DNA from: Kiritimatiellia bacterium
Lineage (GTDB): Bacteria; Verrucomicrobiota; Kiritimatiellia; RFP12; UBA1067
Reading direction: 5' to 3'
Length of the DNA: 50,271 nt
Assembly: GCA_017427485.1 (NCBI GenBank)
Contig: JAFRSR010000434.1
Span: 1 to 50,271, forward strand
Each line of letters begins with the position of its first letter. The first letter of the stretch is position 1. The position numbers and the translations under genes are program-made. The notes under the pieces are model-generated. The model was given only the letters and a program-made list of their open reading frames with translations. It was not told the origin of the DNA and did not search any database. Below, in pieces: positions 1 through 9,134 of this stretch.

Positions 1-1961
1 TACAGGGTGCCGCCGGCAACTCCTGGCGGTATGAGTATGGTTTCGATTCACAGCTCCTTTCCGAAGAATACATCACCACGGGAGGGACGCGCTCCTGCGC
101 GTCCGCCTCCACCAATAGCATCTCCCGCTCATACGATTCCTTCGATCGCCCGACCGGTTATGTCCTCACCGTCAATGACAAACCAAAGGGCTGCATCGGC
201 TACGCCTACGATGATGACGGCGACCTCACGCACATCACCGCCACGAACTCCGCTGGCCGTTCCTTCGCCGTCGCCTACACGAACAACACCGGCTACAACT
301 ACGGCTATACGCTTACAACGCCTTCCGGCAACACCATCCGTCGCATCGTTGCCCGCGACGATTACCGCCGCAATCTCGTCACGAACTGCGCCACCTTCTT
401 CAATTCATCTCTGGTCGATTCAAACACTTACACCTTTGACGCCCTCTCGCGCCCCACGGCGCGCACTACTGGGACAACGGGCGTCTCGCCCGTTGATTCC
501 ACATTCGCCTACAACAATCGCAGCGAAGTTGTCTCCGCCGTCATTGGCACCAACCTCTTTACACACGCCTATGACGACATCGGCAACCACTTGCTCTTCG
601 GCGACAACGCCGTTACTTACACGTTCACTCATAACCAAGTGAACCAGATGGTAGGGCGCGCTGCCCCCAGCGCGCCGCTGATCTCGTTCGCCTACACACC
701 AGATGGTGGCCTCGCCTCCGATGGCACGTGGTCATACGCTTACGACGCCGAAGACCAGCTGCTCTCTGTCACTTCGTCCTCTCTCACTAACGGGGCGATC
801 CGAGCTCTCAACACCTACGACTACCGCCGCCGCAGAACGTCGAAGACCGTGCAACGGCTTAACTCCACCATCCCACCTCCACCTGCGCCGCCGACCGGAA
901 CGCAGGAGTGGCAAACCATCGAAACGCGTACCTTCGTTTACGATGACTGGAACTTGATTCACGAAACCATCTACGCCATAGAAGGGAGCATCACTAACAT
1001 TACTGAGATCCAATACTTCTGGGGCCTCGATCTCTCAGGCACGCTCCAGGGCGCGGGCGGCGTGGGCGGCCTACTTGCCGTGTCACGTAATGGCCAGCTC
1101 TACTTCCCCACATTCGACAACAATGGTAACGTCACGAAATACATAGATGAATCCGGCAACATCGTCGCCGCTTACGAGTACGATGACTTCGGCCGCACGA
1201 TTTCGCAATCCGGCCCCCTTGCCGACTTCTTCCGACACCGGTTCTCAACGAAGTACTACGATCCCGAAACAGGTGCCTACTATTATATTAATCGTTTCTA
1301 TTCTCCTGACTGGCATGTCTGGCTCAACCGTGACCCTCTTGCGGAAAACGGGGGGGAGCATCTGATGGGGTTCTGTCACAACAATGCTATAGGCTATATT
1401 GATTATTTGGGATTGACAAAGGTTAGTATAAAAGTTGGCGTTGATGGCTCTGTGGGATGGCAGAATTTCCTTAAGATTGAAGTAAAGGTCCTTGAACCTC
1501 CAGAAAACGGGGGCAAGTTGAATTTCATACAACTTAAGCGGCGTGATGGTGAAGATTGGAACCTTGACATACAAAATACGCCTGGGCCGTATTATCTAAC
1601 AATGATTGATATCGCTAATTACACAAAAAGAGACAAAGACGGAAAACAAGTAATCTCCTTATATGATGCACCAGGTGGGGCGCTTACAGAAGATGTTTTT
1701 TTCTATACGGCAGTTGTGGAAGTCAATAGGAAATGCAAGATTAAAGGTAAGTATTCCTTCCAGTGCTATGACAAAGTTAAGGTAGTTGATTCAGTTTCAT
1801 GGTCTTTCGTCCCGTCAGAACTCAAGCACTTTCGTTATTCGGGTAAGTCTGATAGCCTTCTCATGCGGAGGCAGATGATCCCGACTCTTCAACAATTGAT
1901 TAACTTTACAACTTGGAAGACGGAGTTGTGCCCTTCAACCCGAATAGAGGTAGTGCCATGA
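1..1961 (+). CDS. RHS/YD-repeat protein, 5'-truncated by the window, with variable C-terminal tip
   Basis: The reading frame is open from base 3 with no stop until 1961, so about 653 C-terminal residues are visible and the start lies upstream of the window. Many YD-type repeats are seen (for example YAYDDDGDLTHI, YTFDALSRPTAR, YAYDAEDQLLSV, NNGNVTKYIDESGN). They are followed by the RHS core end, YYDPETGAYYYINRFYSPDW and LNRDPLAENGG, then YIDYLGLT. After that (about 1410-1961) base composition becomes AT-richer and the roughly 180-residue tail is beta-rich and unrecognised. That is the usual place of an exchangeable toxin or effector tip. RHS proteins build a shell around such tips and are secreted or surface-exposed. 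Three palindromic elements (85-104, 475-495, 655-676) sit in frame in the repeat part. The stop overlaps the next start (ATGA at 1958). The toxin role of the tail is inferred. Confidence 0.88.
   Translation, partial: QGAAGNSWRYEYGFDSQLLSEEYITTGGTRSCASASTNSISRSYDSFDRPTGYVLTVNDKPKGCIGYAYDDDGDLTHITATNSAGRSFAVAYTNNTGYNYGYTLTTPSGNTIRRIVARDDYRRNLVTNCATFFNSSLVDSNTYTFDALSRPTARTTGTTGVSPVDSTFAYNNRSEVVSAVIGTNLFTHAYDDIGNHLLFGDNAVTYTFTHNQVNQMVGRAAPSAPLISFAYTPDGGLASDGTWSYAYDAEDQLLSVTSSSLTNGAIRALNTYDYRRRRTSKTVQRLNSTIPPPPAPPTGTQEWQTIETRTFVYDDWNLIHETIYAIEGSITNITEIQYFWGLDLSGTLQGAGGVGGLLAVSRNGQLYFPTFDNNGNVTKYIDESGNIVAAYEYDDFGRTISQSGPLADFFRHRFSTKYYDPETGAYYYINRFYSPDWHVWLNRDPLAENGGEHLMGFCHNNAIGYIDYLGLTKVSIKVGVDGSVGWQNFLKIEVKVLEPPENGGKLNFIQLKRRDGEDWNLDIQNTPGPYYLTMIDIANYTKRDKDGKQVISLYDAPGGALTEDVFFYTAVVEVNRKCKIKGKYSFQCYDKVKVVDSVSWSFVPSELKHFRYSGKSDSLLMRRQMIPTLQQLINFTTWKTELCPSTRIEVVP
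84..104. repeat. Palindromic element in the RHS gene
   Basis: A perfect 8-bp stem, GGACGCGC (85-92) with GCGCGTCC (97-104), and a 4-base loop. It is in frame in the YD-repeat region. Confidence 0.6.
468..496. repeat. Palindromic element in the RHS gene, shared with the U32 gene
   Basis: The stem CAACGGGCG/CGCCCGTTG (475-483 and 487-495) with loop TCT keeps the reading frame and encodes TGTTGVSPV. The same 29 bases occur in reverse complement at 12775-12803. Confidence 0.88.
650..676. repeat. GGTAGGG-type palindrome in the RHS gene
   Basis: GGTAG is followed by a perfect 9-bp stem, GGCGCGCTG (655-663) with CAGCGCGCC (668-676). It is in frame and encodes MVGRAAPSAPL. Confidence 0.7.
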
Positions 1962-2800
1962 GTGATCTCGAATCTAGAAAGATCCAAGCTGCCATGTTTT
2001 TTTGTGCTACATTGTCCCTTTGGGCAGATGCTGGATGTCCCCATTTGATGGATGATGATTTTGTGTGCTCCAACTTAGATGTTGCGGTATCCTTCGACAT
2101 GCCGAGTGAAGTGCGTGACTCGTCGCTTGTATTAAAGGAAGTTGCGGGTAACGCCTCGCCTGAATTGCATGCTGGCGTCTCTGACGATGGGCTAATGTTA
2201 CCCATAGACAAAAATTCAAACTACACCAATGCAGACGTAATCGTCTACATGGTCGATGTCGAGAACGACGCATCTGCCCCACGAGAGAAATTTGCATATC
2301 CGTTCCAAAGAGAGTTCTTAAATGATTATGTTCAAAACTATTACAAATTGAGAGCGGATTACATACTTGTTGTTGAAAACCATTCGCCGTACCCGTACGC
2401 CTTTAGCCCTCAGTACGCGTTTTCAGGCTATAACTGTTTGGAGCTAGATTTCTTGACATCTGATAAAAGGATATTGACGGCAAGTAAGCGAATGCCCTAT
2501 ATTCTTTCCGATAGGTTAAAAATGAATTTTCTAAGACCACATTGGCAATGGAAATATCTTGTTTCCCTTGACATCCGACTTTGGAAGAAGCCGGATGGCT
2601 TTTCGGTTGATTTAATAACGCATTTTCGTCCACGTTTTGCTTACGGGGCTTTTTTCGTCAATGGAAAATACTACCGGACGAGTGCCGAACTTGAAGCACA
2701 CAAACGTAAAGAACGGCCATTCAAAAGTCGCGAAGGTGAACTGGTTGGGAACTGGATGCTTTTTCAGCCCCAACAGCTCTGTTGGCAGTCATGGAAGTGA
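1958..2800 (+). CDS. Hypothetical protein, possible RHS-associated immunity or accessory protein
   Basis: The ATG at 1958 overlaps the RHS stop (ATGA) and has AGAGGT six bases upstream. I prefer it to the GTG at 1913, which would overlap the RHS gene by 49 bases. The product is 280 residues. The N-terminus (MSDLESRKIQAAMFFCATLS, then LWADAGC) has a short hydrophobic stretch that could be a signal peptide, although no clean lipobox is seen. The rest is soluble and rich in aromatic residues, with no motif I recognise. Codon use is AT-richer than the housekeeping genes and matches the RHS tail. Translational coupling to the RHS gene suggests a partner, perhaps immunity, but no sequence motif proves it. 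Confidence 0.65.
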   Translation: MSDLESRKIQAAMFFCATLSLWADAGCPHLMDDDFVCSNLDVAVSFDMPSEVRDSSLVLKEVAGNASPELHAGVSDDGLMLPIDKNSNYTNADVIVYMVDVENDASAPREKFAYPFQREFLNDYVQNYYKLRADYILVVENHSPYPYAFSPQYAFSGYNCLELDFLTSDKRILTASKRMPYILSDRLKMNFLRPHWQWKYLVSLDIRLWKKPDGFSVDLITHFRPRFAYGAFFVNGKYYRTSAELEAHKRKERPFKSREGELVGNWMLFQPQQLCWQSWK

Positions 2801-2833
2801 TATGCGGAGCAATCTAGTGAAGGATGGCTTCAG

Positions 2834-3439
2834 ATGAAACGAGGTAACATTAAGTTCATTTCGACAATCTGGTGGCTTGTGCCGTTGCTTATTGGAATTC
2901 TCTTGACCACATTTGTTTTTCTTGCAGATCCTTCGGCAATGTCTTTGTGGCGGTTACGGTCTCTTGCTGCAAACGGCATCGTTGTATGTCTATTGGGGCA
3001 TTGTGTAGCCGTAATTGAGTTGCTTGTAAGACGGCGCTGGAAAAGCGGGCTAATCGCCTTGGTGATTTTACCATTATTCTTCATAATCGCATTTTTTGTC
3101 GCCTCGATGATAGGCCCGAACATCGAAGCCGTTACCGAAAAAGTTTCCGCAACGACGGCCGTACCGCAGTCAGAAATCAAGTGTCTCGGTGGGTGGTTGC
3201 GCAGAGAGGCTATTCTCGTCTTCGAAATACCGAAGGACACAACACTGCAATTTGAAAAAGCAGATGCTACGCCAGGGAACGATGTCCTGCCGTACCTAAA
3301 GGAGTGCGCTGACCGATTAAACCTGCAGATGCCAGCCCAGGGCAAGATTTTGCGCTATCAGTTGGAGTTTGACACGGTCTTTGTTGTTTATGATGCTGAT
3401 CACAAACTAGTTTTCTTCTTCGGCATGACTGTCATGTGA
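2834..3439 (+). CDS. Hypothetical membrane protein with three predicted TM segments
   Basis: This is a 201-residue protein starting at ATG 2834 with GAAGGA about nine bases upstream. Hydrophobic segments are visible near residues 9-31 (STIWWLVPLLIGILLTTFVF), 45-65 (around NGIVVCLLGHCVAVIELL) and 70-93 (around GLIALVILPLFFIIAFFVAS). They are followed by a soluble domain of about 105 residues containing CLGGWLRREAILVFEIPKD and YQLEFDTVFVVYDADHKLVF. I do not recognise the family. It follows the previous gene by 33 bases, on the same strand and with the same AT-richer composition, so it probably belongs to the RHS accessory cluster. An RHS immunity or transport role is possible but unproven. Confidence 0.62.
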   Translation: MKRGNIKFISTIWWLVPLLIGILLTTFVFLADPSAMSLWRLRSLAANGIVVCLLGHCVAVIELLVRRRWKSGLIALVILPLFFIIAFFVASMIGPNIEAVTEKVSATTAVPQSEIKCLGGWLRREAILVFEIPKDTTLQFEKADATPGNDVLPYLKECADRLNLQMPAQGKILRYQLEFDTVFVVYDADHKLVFFFGMTVM

Positions 3440-3530
3440 TGATTGGAAAATCAACTACGCATAGAAATGAGAAGCGCGCCGCCAAGATGTCGGCATCATT
3501 TTCGGTCTGCCAGCGGACGAATCGCCCTCG
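3440..3530. other. Non-coding gap before the repeat array
   Basis: Between the membrane protein and the repeat array I see no start codon with a ribosome site, no strong promoter and no clear hairpin. GC content rises again here after the AT-richer RHS cluster. Confidence 0.5.
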
Positions 3531-3664
3531 GAGAGGGGGATTTTTGAGACCTAAGGAGGGGGATTATGAGACCCAGAGCGGGGAATTGTGAGACCTAAGC
3601 GAGGGAATTGTGAGACCTAACGGAGAAAGCTTGGCGGCATGGGAAGGGGAATATTGAGACCTAG
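3531..3664. repeat. Five-copy direct repeat array, core GGGGAATTGTGAGACCTAA
   Basis: Between 3531 and 3664 the variants GGGGGATTTTTGAGACCTAA, GGGGGATTATGAGACCCAGA, GGGGAATTGTGAGACCTAAG, AGGGAATTGTGAGACCTAAC and GGGGAATATTGAGACCTAGG follow each other. The first four have a period of about 22-26 bases; the fifth is set off by a longer gap. The last copy holds the stop codon of the minus-strand regulator. The spacing is too short for CRISPR. The array resembles the multiple terminal transposase-binding repeats of IS21-type elements, or an operator array. Which of these it is remains open. Confidence 0.7.
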
Positions 3665-3960
3665 GCGCGGGGCGACGAGGAGCTGGGAAGGCGATAGAGC
3701 GTGTAGAAGAAAGTTTTCTTCGCATTGGCCGGCACATGGATGCTCTCTACGAAGCCGGACGACTTGAGCCGTACCATCACTCGGCTGATCGTGGACCGGC
3801 TGACATGAAGCTCTCTGGCAAGACCTTTCCAGTTGGGGCGGACGGTGTGCGTGTCGGCATCCATGCGGCGTTCAAGTGCCTTTAGCACTTGATCGTCGAT
3901 GTCGAACGGCACTGACGGCGGCCGTCCTCTGGGATTCCCTGTCGCGCGATGTTTCTTCAT
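3661..3960 (-). CDS. Small winged-helix/HTH DNA-binding protein
   Basis: This is a 99-residue basic protein. The middle (RPNWKGLARELHVSRSTISR followed by VMVRLKSSGFV) is a classical helix-turn-helix with a following wing (ESIHVPANAKKTFFYTLYRL). The N-terminus is a basic, Arg/Pro-rich extension (KKHRATGNPRGRPPS). It is probably a transcriptional regulator or the DNA-binding part of a mobile element. The gene runs toward the five-copy repeat array and its stop codon lies inside the last copy, so it may bind those repeats. A TATAAT box lies only ten bases upstream of the start (3971-3976, minus strand). Function beyond DNA binding is unknown. Confidence 0.68.
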   Translation of the reverse strand: MKKHRATGNPRGRPPSVPFDIDDQVLKALERRMDADTHTVRPNWKGLARELHVSRSTISRVMVRLKSSGFVESIHVPANAKKTFFYTLYRLPSSSSPRA

Positions 3961-3970
3961 GTCGCGGACT

Positions 3971-3976
3971 ATTATA
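3971..3976 (-). promoter_or_regulatory. -10 box of the HTH gene
   Basis: TATAAT is read on the minus strand, with ten bases between it and the ATG at 3960. No good -35 box is seen at 16-18 bases. If used, the transcript would have almost no leader. Confidence 0.4.
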
Positions 3977-4079
3977 CCACAGCTTTTCGATTACGAGCTT
4001 GAAATCGCCGCCTGTCTTTTAAAACGGCATGCGGATATCAATGGGCAAAGCGCGGTTTTAAAAAAATCTCATTTCCTGC

Positions 4080-4107
4080 TTGCTTTCCCGTCAGAGGCGT
4101 GTATAAT
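4080..4107 (+). promoter_or_regulatory. Sigma70-type promoter of the alpha-2-macroglobulin gene
   Basis: TTGCTT (4080-4085) and TATAAT (4102-4107) are separated by 16 bases. They lie about 48 bases upstream of the ATG at 4155. Confidence 0.65.
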
Positions 4108-4154
4108 GCTTTCCTAACAAATCATCCTAACAATTCTGTTGAAAGTTTTGGCCA

Positions 4155-7100
4155 ATGAACTATTCAAAAATAAAGTTTTTCACGCTTTTCGCGTGTTCTT
4201 CGCTTGTTTTAGCCTTTTGCGGCTGTGACAATTCTAAAACAGAACCAGCCAGTCAGACGGCTGGGGGCGTGGGTACGCAAGCCGTAGTGGCCGCGGCCAG
4301 TCCCATTTCGGGCGTGACAAGTGCGGCCGCTCCCGCATCGGCCGCGACAAGCGCGGCGACCACAAATGCGGCCGCGACAAGCGCAGCCCTCCCGTCTGGG
4401 GCGAAGACGGAGGAAGAAAAGCCGAAACCGCCGGAGGATCCTGAAGTGTGCGGGTTCAGTTTGAACGAAGTGGAAAGCATTGAAATCAAGGTATCGGACA
4501 CGCCCGATCTGACGGCGTTCTTGGAGTACGTTGAGATCTCGCCGAATCCCGGTCCCATGACGACGGACTACTACAGTTGGCGCGAGAGCGTGAAGATTGC
4601 GGCGGATTTCCAGCCGCGCACGAAGTATCAATTGGTCGTCAAGGCGGGTTTGCCGATGGCGGACGGCCGCGTGACGAAACGCGAGTTCCGCCGCGCGTTC
4701 ACAACGGCGGACCGTCCGGCTTCGGTCGAGTTCGCCTCCCGCGGACGCTACCTGCCGCCGGCGGGGCGCCGCGCCATCGCCATCGAGACGGTGAACGTGC
4801 AGGAGCTCGAATGCACGATCCGGTCCGTGCCGCGCGCGAACATCGTGCAGCTGCTTGCGCGCGAGGAGGACAAGTACCGCCGCTACTACGGCGGGGGCGG
4901 CGATTCGGAGGAGACGAAGGACATCGCCGGCGAAGCCCAGGTCAAGACGTTCAAGCTGCCGAAACGCCTCAACGAGAAGATCACCACGCCCCTCGACATC
5001 CGCGACGAGGACGGCGTCTCCGCGAACGGGGTGTACCTCGTCTCGGCGCGCGACAAGGAGTGCGATTCGTCGTGGAAGACGAGGTACCGCCTCGTGTGCC
5101 TCACGGACATCGGGCTTTCCGTGCGCGAGACGGAGGGGTGCGTGTACGTGTGGGCGACGTCGCTCACGAAGGGCACGCCGATCCCCGACCTGCTCGTGTC
5201 GGTGTACGGCGCCAACAACATCCTCGTGGGCGAGGGCATCACGGAGTCCGACGGCTGGTGCGCCTGCGAGGTGGCGAAGGACGCGGACACGTTCGCGGTC
5301 GTCGCCTCTCGGAAGAATGGCGGCGACATGTCCTTCCTCGCGCTCAGCAAGCCCCTCGACGAGACGATCGAGGAGGGCGCGCGCCGGGAGTACGTGGCAA
5401 AGAACGCGTTCGAGGCGTTCGTGTGGACCGACCGCGGCATCTACCGCCACAACGAGAAGATCCTCGTGCACGCGCTCCTGCGCGGGACGGACGGAAATGC
5501 GCCGAAGAAGGCATTCCCTGTGAAGGTCAAGCTCATCGACCCGGACGGAAGGCTCTTTGACTCGAAGACGGAGATGGTTGACAAAACGGGCGCCGTGGCG
5601 GCGGAATCCTTCGCCGTTCCGGACGGCCAGATGAGCGGCAGATGGTGTATCGACGTCGCCGTGCCCGGCGACCCCGACGTCGTCATCGGCTCGCGGAACA
5701 TCCGGATCGAGGAGTTCGTGCCGCCGCAGATCCGCGTGAAGGTGGAGACGCCGGCCGACCTCTCCGCGTCGAACATCGCGTTCACGGTCGCGGCCGAGCA
5801 TCTCTTCGGCGGTCCCGCGAAGGGGCTGCCGGTCGAGGGGTCCGTGTCGTTCGCGGACGAGCCGTTCGCGCCGCGCGGCTGGAACAAGTTCCGCTTCGGC
5901 GACGAGAACCGCCGTCTCCAGCCGAACTACGAGACGTTGAACAAGCAGACGCTGGACGCCAAGGGGCGCGCCGAGTTCGCGGCCACGCTGCCGCCGCGGA
6001 GCCGTCCGCGCGCGGCCGTGAAGATGACGGCACAGGGCCTTGTGTTCGAGACGGGCGGACGTCCCGCCGCGGGCCGCGCCACCTGCACGCTCCACGTCTA
6101 CCCCTACTACATCGGCGTGATGCTGCCGGACGTGCTGCGCGAGAACAGCCGGCCGCAGGCGTGCCGCGTGGCGCTCGTCAATCCCGACGGCACGCCGCAC
6201 GCCGGCGCGCGGAAGCTCGAGGCCCGGTTCGAGCGCATCGAGCACGTCTACGGGCTCAAGCGCAACGACAACGGCTTCTTCGAGTGGATGAGCGACAAGG
6301 TGCGCTACCCGATGGGCAAGCCCGTGGAGGTGGGCGTGACGGCGGAGGGAATCGCCACGCTCGAGGTGCCCCGCTCGTCTTGCGGCGACTACGCCGTGAC
6401 GCTGCGCGACCCCGCCACCGACGTCTCGTTCGGCGCGTCCTACTGGGTGGGCGGCGCGGACGACGACGCGTCCGTGCGGACCTCGCTCGCCACGCCGTCG
6501 CATGTGACGCTCGTGGCGGACAAGCCGCTCTACCATCCCGGCGACGTGCCGCGCATCGCGGTGAAGGCGCCGTTCAAGGGGTATGCCTGGCTGGAGGTGA
6601 TGAACCGCGACGTCGCCTACTCCCGCGTCATCGCGCTCACGAACGCGACGGCTGAGATCGAGCTTGAGCCGGTCAAGGCGGATCTGGCGCCGGGCGTGGA
6701 CGTGGCGCTGAGCGTGGTGCAGTCCGCCACGGCCGGCCAGCGACACGCCGCGAACCGCGCCTGGGGCGTGGTGCCGATCAAGGTCGCCACGCGCGACAGC
6801 GCGCTGGACGTGCACGTGGCGGCGGACGTGACGTGCGGCGACACGGGCGGCAGCGAACTCGTGGCGCATGTCACCGCGCAGGGGGCCGACGGCGTGCGCG
6901 GCGCGTACGCCGCCGTGACCGTGGTGGACGAGGGCATCCACATCCTCACGGACGAGAAGGTGCCCGATCCCGTCGGCTGGTTCGGCGAGACGCGTTCCGC
7001 CGACCATCCCCTCTACGACATCTACAACTACCTCCTCCCGATCGTTGACGACCGTCTCATGCGCTCCGGCGTGAAGATGGGCGGCGGCGCGGACGACGAC

Positions 7101-9098
7101 CTGTTCAGCCGCATCAGCCCCGTGCCGAACCGGCGGTTCAAGCCGCTCAGCACCTGGAAGCTGAACGTGCCGCTGAAGGACGGCCGCGCCGACGTGAAGT
7201 TCACGCTGCCCGAGTTCGTCGGCGAGGTGCGCGTGACGGCCGTCGCGTACAACACGCGCGCAACGGGCGCCGGCGCCGTGCAGGCGAAGGTCGCGCCGAA
7301 CCTCGTGATGCAGGCGGACGCGCCGCGCTTCGCCGCGCCGGGCGACACGTTCAACGCCACGATCACGCTCTCCAACCGCAGCGGGAAGGACGGCACGGCC
7401 TCGTTCGGGCTGCGCGTCGACGGTTCGGCCGCCTGCGCGTCCGGCGCGGCGGCCGCGGGATCGGTGAAGCTCGCCAACGAAGCCTCCGAGACGATCACCA
7501 TACCGGTCGTCGCCTCCTCCGTCGGCGAGGGGCATCTCGTCTTCACCGCGGAGGGCCTGGGCGAAAAGCACACCGTCACGATCGACCTGCCGGTGCGCCC
7601 GGCCGCCGCCTGGACGAAGACCGCCGAGACGGCGTGCCTTGCGGCGGGCGAATCGCATACTTTCCGCAACACGGCTGCCGTGCTGCCCGAAGCCGCGCGC
7701 CGCACGTTCCGGGTCTCGTCCAGCGGCCTCGGCGAACTCGCCTCCGCGCTCGAGTACCTCGCCGCCTATCCGCACGGCTGTCTGGAGCAGACCGTTTCGC
7801 GCGTCTTCCCGCTCATCGCCGCCGGCGGCGTGCTGAACATGCTGCCCGTGGAGGAGACGACGGCCGCCGCCGATTCGCAGAAGGCCGTGGACGCGGGCAT
7901 CCGCCGCGTCGTGTCGATGATCCACTCGAACGACTTCTCGATGTGGCCCGACAGCTCCTATCCGCCCTGGGATCGCGGCGTGTCACTCTGGGCCGCGCAC
8001 TTCCTCGTGGAGGCCGACGCGGCCGGATTCAAGGTTCCCGCCCAGCAGCTTACGCACGTGAAGGGGTTCCTGCGCACGTGGGCGATGTCCACGAACGCCA
8101 CGACGAGCGTCTACGCCTGCCACAACCTGGCGCTTGCCGGCGCGGCGGACGCCGACCGCCAGCTGTACTGGTTCGACCGCCGCGCGCAGCTGTCCACGCT
8201 CGACCGCGTCCGCCTCGCCCGCGCCTTCGTGCGTGGCGGCGACCGCGCGCGCGCCGTGGAGCTCACCGCCTCGCTGCCGATGGAAGACGTGAAGACCGCG
8301 TCCTTCGCGATCCTCGCGCTCATGGACCTCGATCCGCAGGACGCGCGCCTGCCGGGACTCGTCGTCTACCTCAACGACCGCCGCGGCAAGGAGAACGCGC
8401 ACTGGGGCACCACGGCCGGGAACGCGCACGCGCTACTCGCGCTCGGCTCCTGGTACCGGACGCGCGCGGTGAAGGGCGACCCCGACGTGACGTGCGTGGC
8501 CGACGGCCGCGAGGAGAAGCTTCCCGCGAAGAAGGTGCACGTTCTCCGCGGCGGCGGCGACGTGGTGCTGACGAACGCCGGGAAGGGGCCCGCGTACGTA
8601 ACGGCCACCTGCCTCGCCCTGCCGGACGCCGCAACCCTGCCGACCGTGGCCGAGGGCATCCAGATCACGCGCCGCTACTTCCTCTCGGACGGCTCGGAGG
8701 CCAACCTCGACCAGCTTTCGCGCGGCGACCTCGTGGTCGTGGAGCTTACGGTCGGCGACCGGCAGAACCGCGTCTACTCCGACCTCGTGGTCGAGGACCT
8801 CCTGCCGGCCTGCTTCGAGGCCAGCAACACGCGCGTCGACGAGTCGACCTATCCCTGGATCGACGACGCCAAGACCCTTGACTGGGAAATGCGCCGTGAG
8901 ATGCGCGACGACCGCATGCTCTTCTTCTCGAAGCGCTTCTGCGACTCGGGCGAGAAGGGGCGCATGGCGCGCGCCTATTACGCGGTTCGCGTGGTCAGCT
9001 CGGGCGACTTCATCGCGCCGGGCGTGTCGGTGGAGGCGATGTACGACCCCGCCGTGCGCGCTCGCACGGCGCCGCGGCGCATCCGCGTGGAGCGGTAG
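4155..9098 (+). CDS. Bacterial alpha-2-macroglobulin family lipoprotein (YfhM type)
   Basis: A 1647-residue envelope protein, close to the usual length of bacterial A2M. The N-terminus is a lipoprotein-like signal (FFTLFACSSLVLAFCGC; Cys24 is the likely lipidated residue) followed by an Ala/Thr-rich low-complexity linker to about residue 90. The A2M_N-like strand FVWTDRGIYRHNEKILVHAL and the A2M core strand FKPLSTWKLNVPL...FTLPEFVGEVRVTAVAYN are visible. The thioester motif GCLEQ lies at residues 1208-1212 (Cys1209, Gln1212) in YPHGCLEQTVSRVFPL, so the protease-trapping thioester should be functional. The family is thought to trap foreign proteases in the periplasm. The usual partner pbpC is not next to it. 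A sigma70-like promoter lies upstream and the next gene begins 36 bases downstream. Confidence 0.95.
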   Translation: MNYSKIKFFTLFACSSLVLAFCGCDNSKTEPASQTAGGVGTQAVVAAASPISGVTSAAAPASAATSAATTNAAATSAALPSGAKTEEEKPKPPEDPEVCGFSLNEVESIEIKVSDTPDLTAFLEYVEISPNPGPMTTDYYSWRESVKIAADFQPRTKYQLVVKAGLPMADGRVTKREFRRAFTTADRPASVEFASRGRYLPPAGRRAIAIETVNVQELECTIRSVPRANIVQLLAREEDKYRRYYGGGGDSEETKDIAGEAQVKTFKLPKRLNEKITTPLDIRDEDGVSANGVYLVSARDKECDSSWKTRYRLVCLTDIGLSVRETEGCVYVWATSLTKGTPIPDLLVSVYGANNILVGEGITESDGWCACEVAKDADTFAVVASRKNGGDMSFLALSKPLDETIEEGARREYVAKNAFEAFVWTDRGIYRHNEKILVHALLRGTDGNAPKKAFPVKVKLIDPDGRLFDSKTEMVDKTGAVAAESFAVPDGQMSGRWCIDVAVPGDPDVVIGSRNIRIEEFVPPQIRVKVETPADLSASNIAFTVAAEHLFGGPAKGLPVEGSVSFADEPFAPRGWNKFRFGDENRRLQPNYETLNKQTLDAKGRAEFAATLPPRSRPRAAVKMTAQGLVFETGGRPAAGRATCTLHVYPYYIGVMLPDVLRENSRPQACRVALVNPDGTPHAGARKLEARFERIEHVYGLKRNDNGFFEWMSDKVRYPMGKPVEVGVTAEGIATLEVPRSSCGDYAVTLRDPATDVSFGASYWVGGADDDASVRTSLATPSHVTLVADKPLYHPGDVPRIAVKAPFKGYAWLEVMNRDVAYSRVIALTNATAEIELEPVKADLAPGVDVALSVVQSATAGQRHAANRAWGVVPIKVATRDSALDVHVAADVTCGDTGGSELVAHVTAQGADGVRGAYAAVTVVDEGIHILTDEKVPDPVGWFGETRSADHPLYDIYNYLLPIVDDRLMRSGVKMGGGADDDLFSRISPVPNRRFKPLSTWKLNVPLKDGRADVKFTLPEFVGEVRVTAVAYNTRATGAGAVQAKVAPNLVMQADAPRFAAPGDTFNATITLSNRSGKDGTASFGLRVDGSAACASGAAAAGSVKLANEASETITIPVVASSVGEGHLVFTAEGLGEKHTVTIDLPVRPAAAWTKTAETACLAAGESHTFRNTAAVLPEAARRTFRVSSSGLGELASALEYLAAYPHGCLEQTVSRVFPLIAAGGVLNMLPVEETTAAADSQKAVDAGIRRVVSMIHSNDFSMWPDSSYPPWDRGVSLWAAHFLVEADAAGFKVPAQQLTHVKGFLRTWAMSTNATTSVYACHNLALAGAADADRQLYWFDRRAQLSTLDRVRLARAFVRGGDRARAVELTASLPMEDVKTASFAILALMDLDPQDARLPGLVVYLNDRRGKENAHWGTTAGNAHALLALGSWYRTRAVKGDPDVTCVADGREEKLPAKKVHVLRGGGDVVLTNAGKGPAYVTATCLALPDAATLPTVAEGIQITRRYFLSDGSEANLDQLSRGDLVVVELTVGDRQNRVYSDLVVEDLLPACFEASNTRVDESTYPWIDDAKTLDWEMRREMRDDRMLFFSKRFCDSGEKGRMARAYYAVRVVSSGDFIAPGVSVEAMYDPAVRARTAPRRIRVER

Positions 9099-9134
9099 GG
9101 CGCCTTTGTCGGCAAACAGGATGGAGTGTCGGAA

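Noticed and set aside
3531..3664. Possible CRISPR array
   Set aside because: Repeats are about 18-20 bases with only a few bases between them for the first four copies and one irregular gap. No cas genes are present.
4886..5440. Smaller alternative frames within the alpha-2-macroglobulin gene
   Set aside because: They have no ribosome site or domain and lie wholly within a well-supported gene.
4209..7925. A 1238-residue minus-strand open frame
   Set aside because: Antisense to the alpha-2-macroglobulin gene. The product is rich in Arg/His/Ala/Val without domain pattern, typical of a GC-driven shadow.
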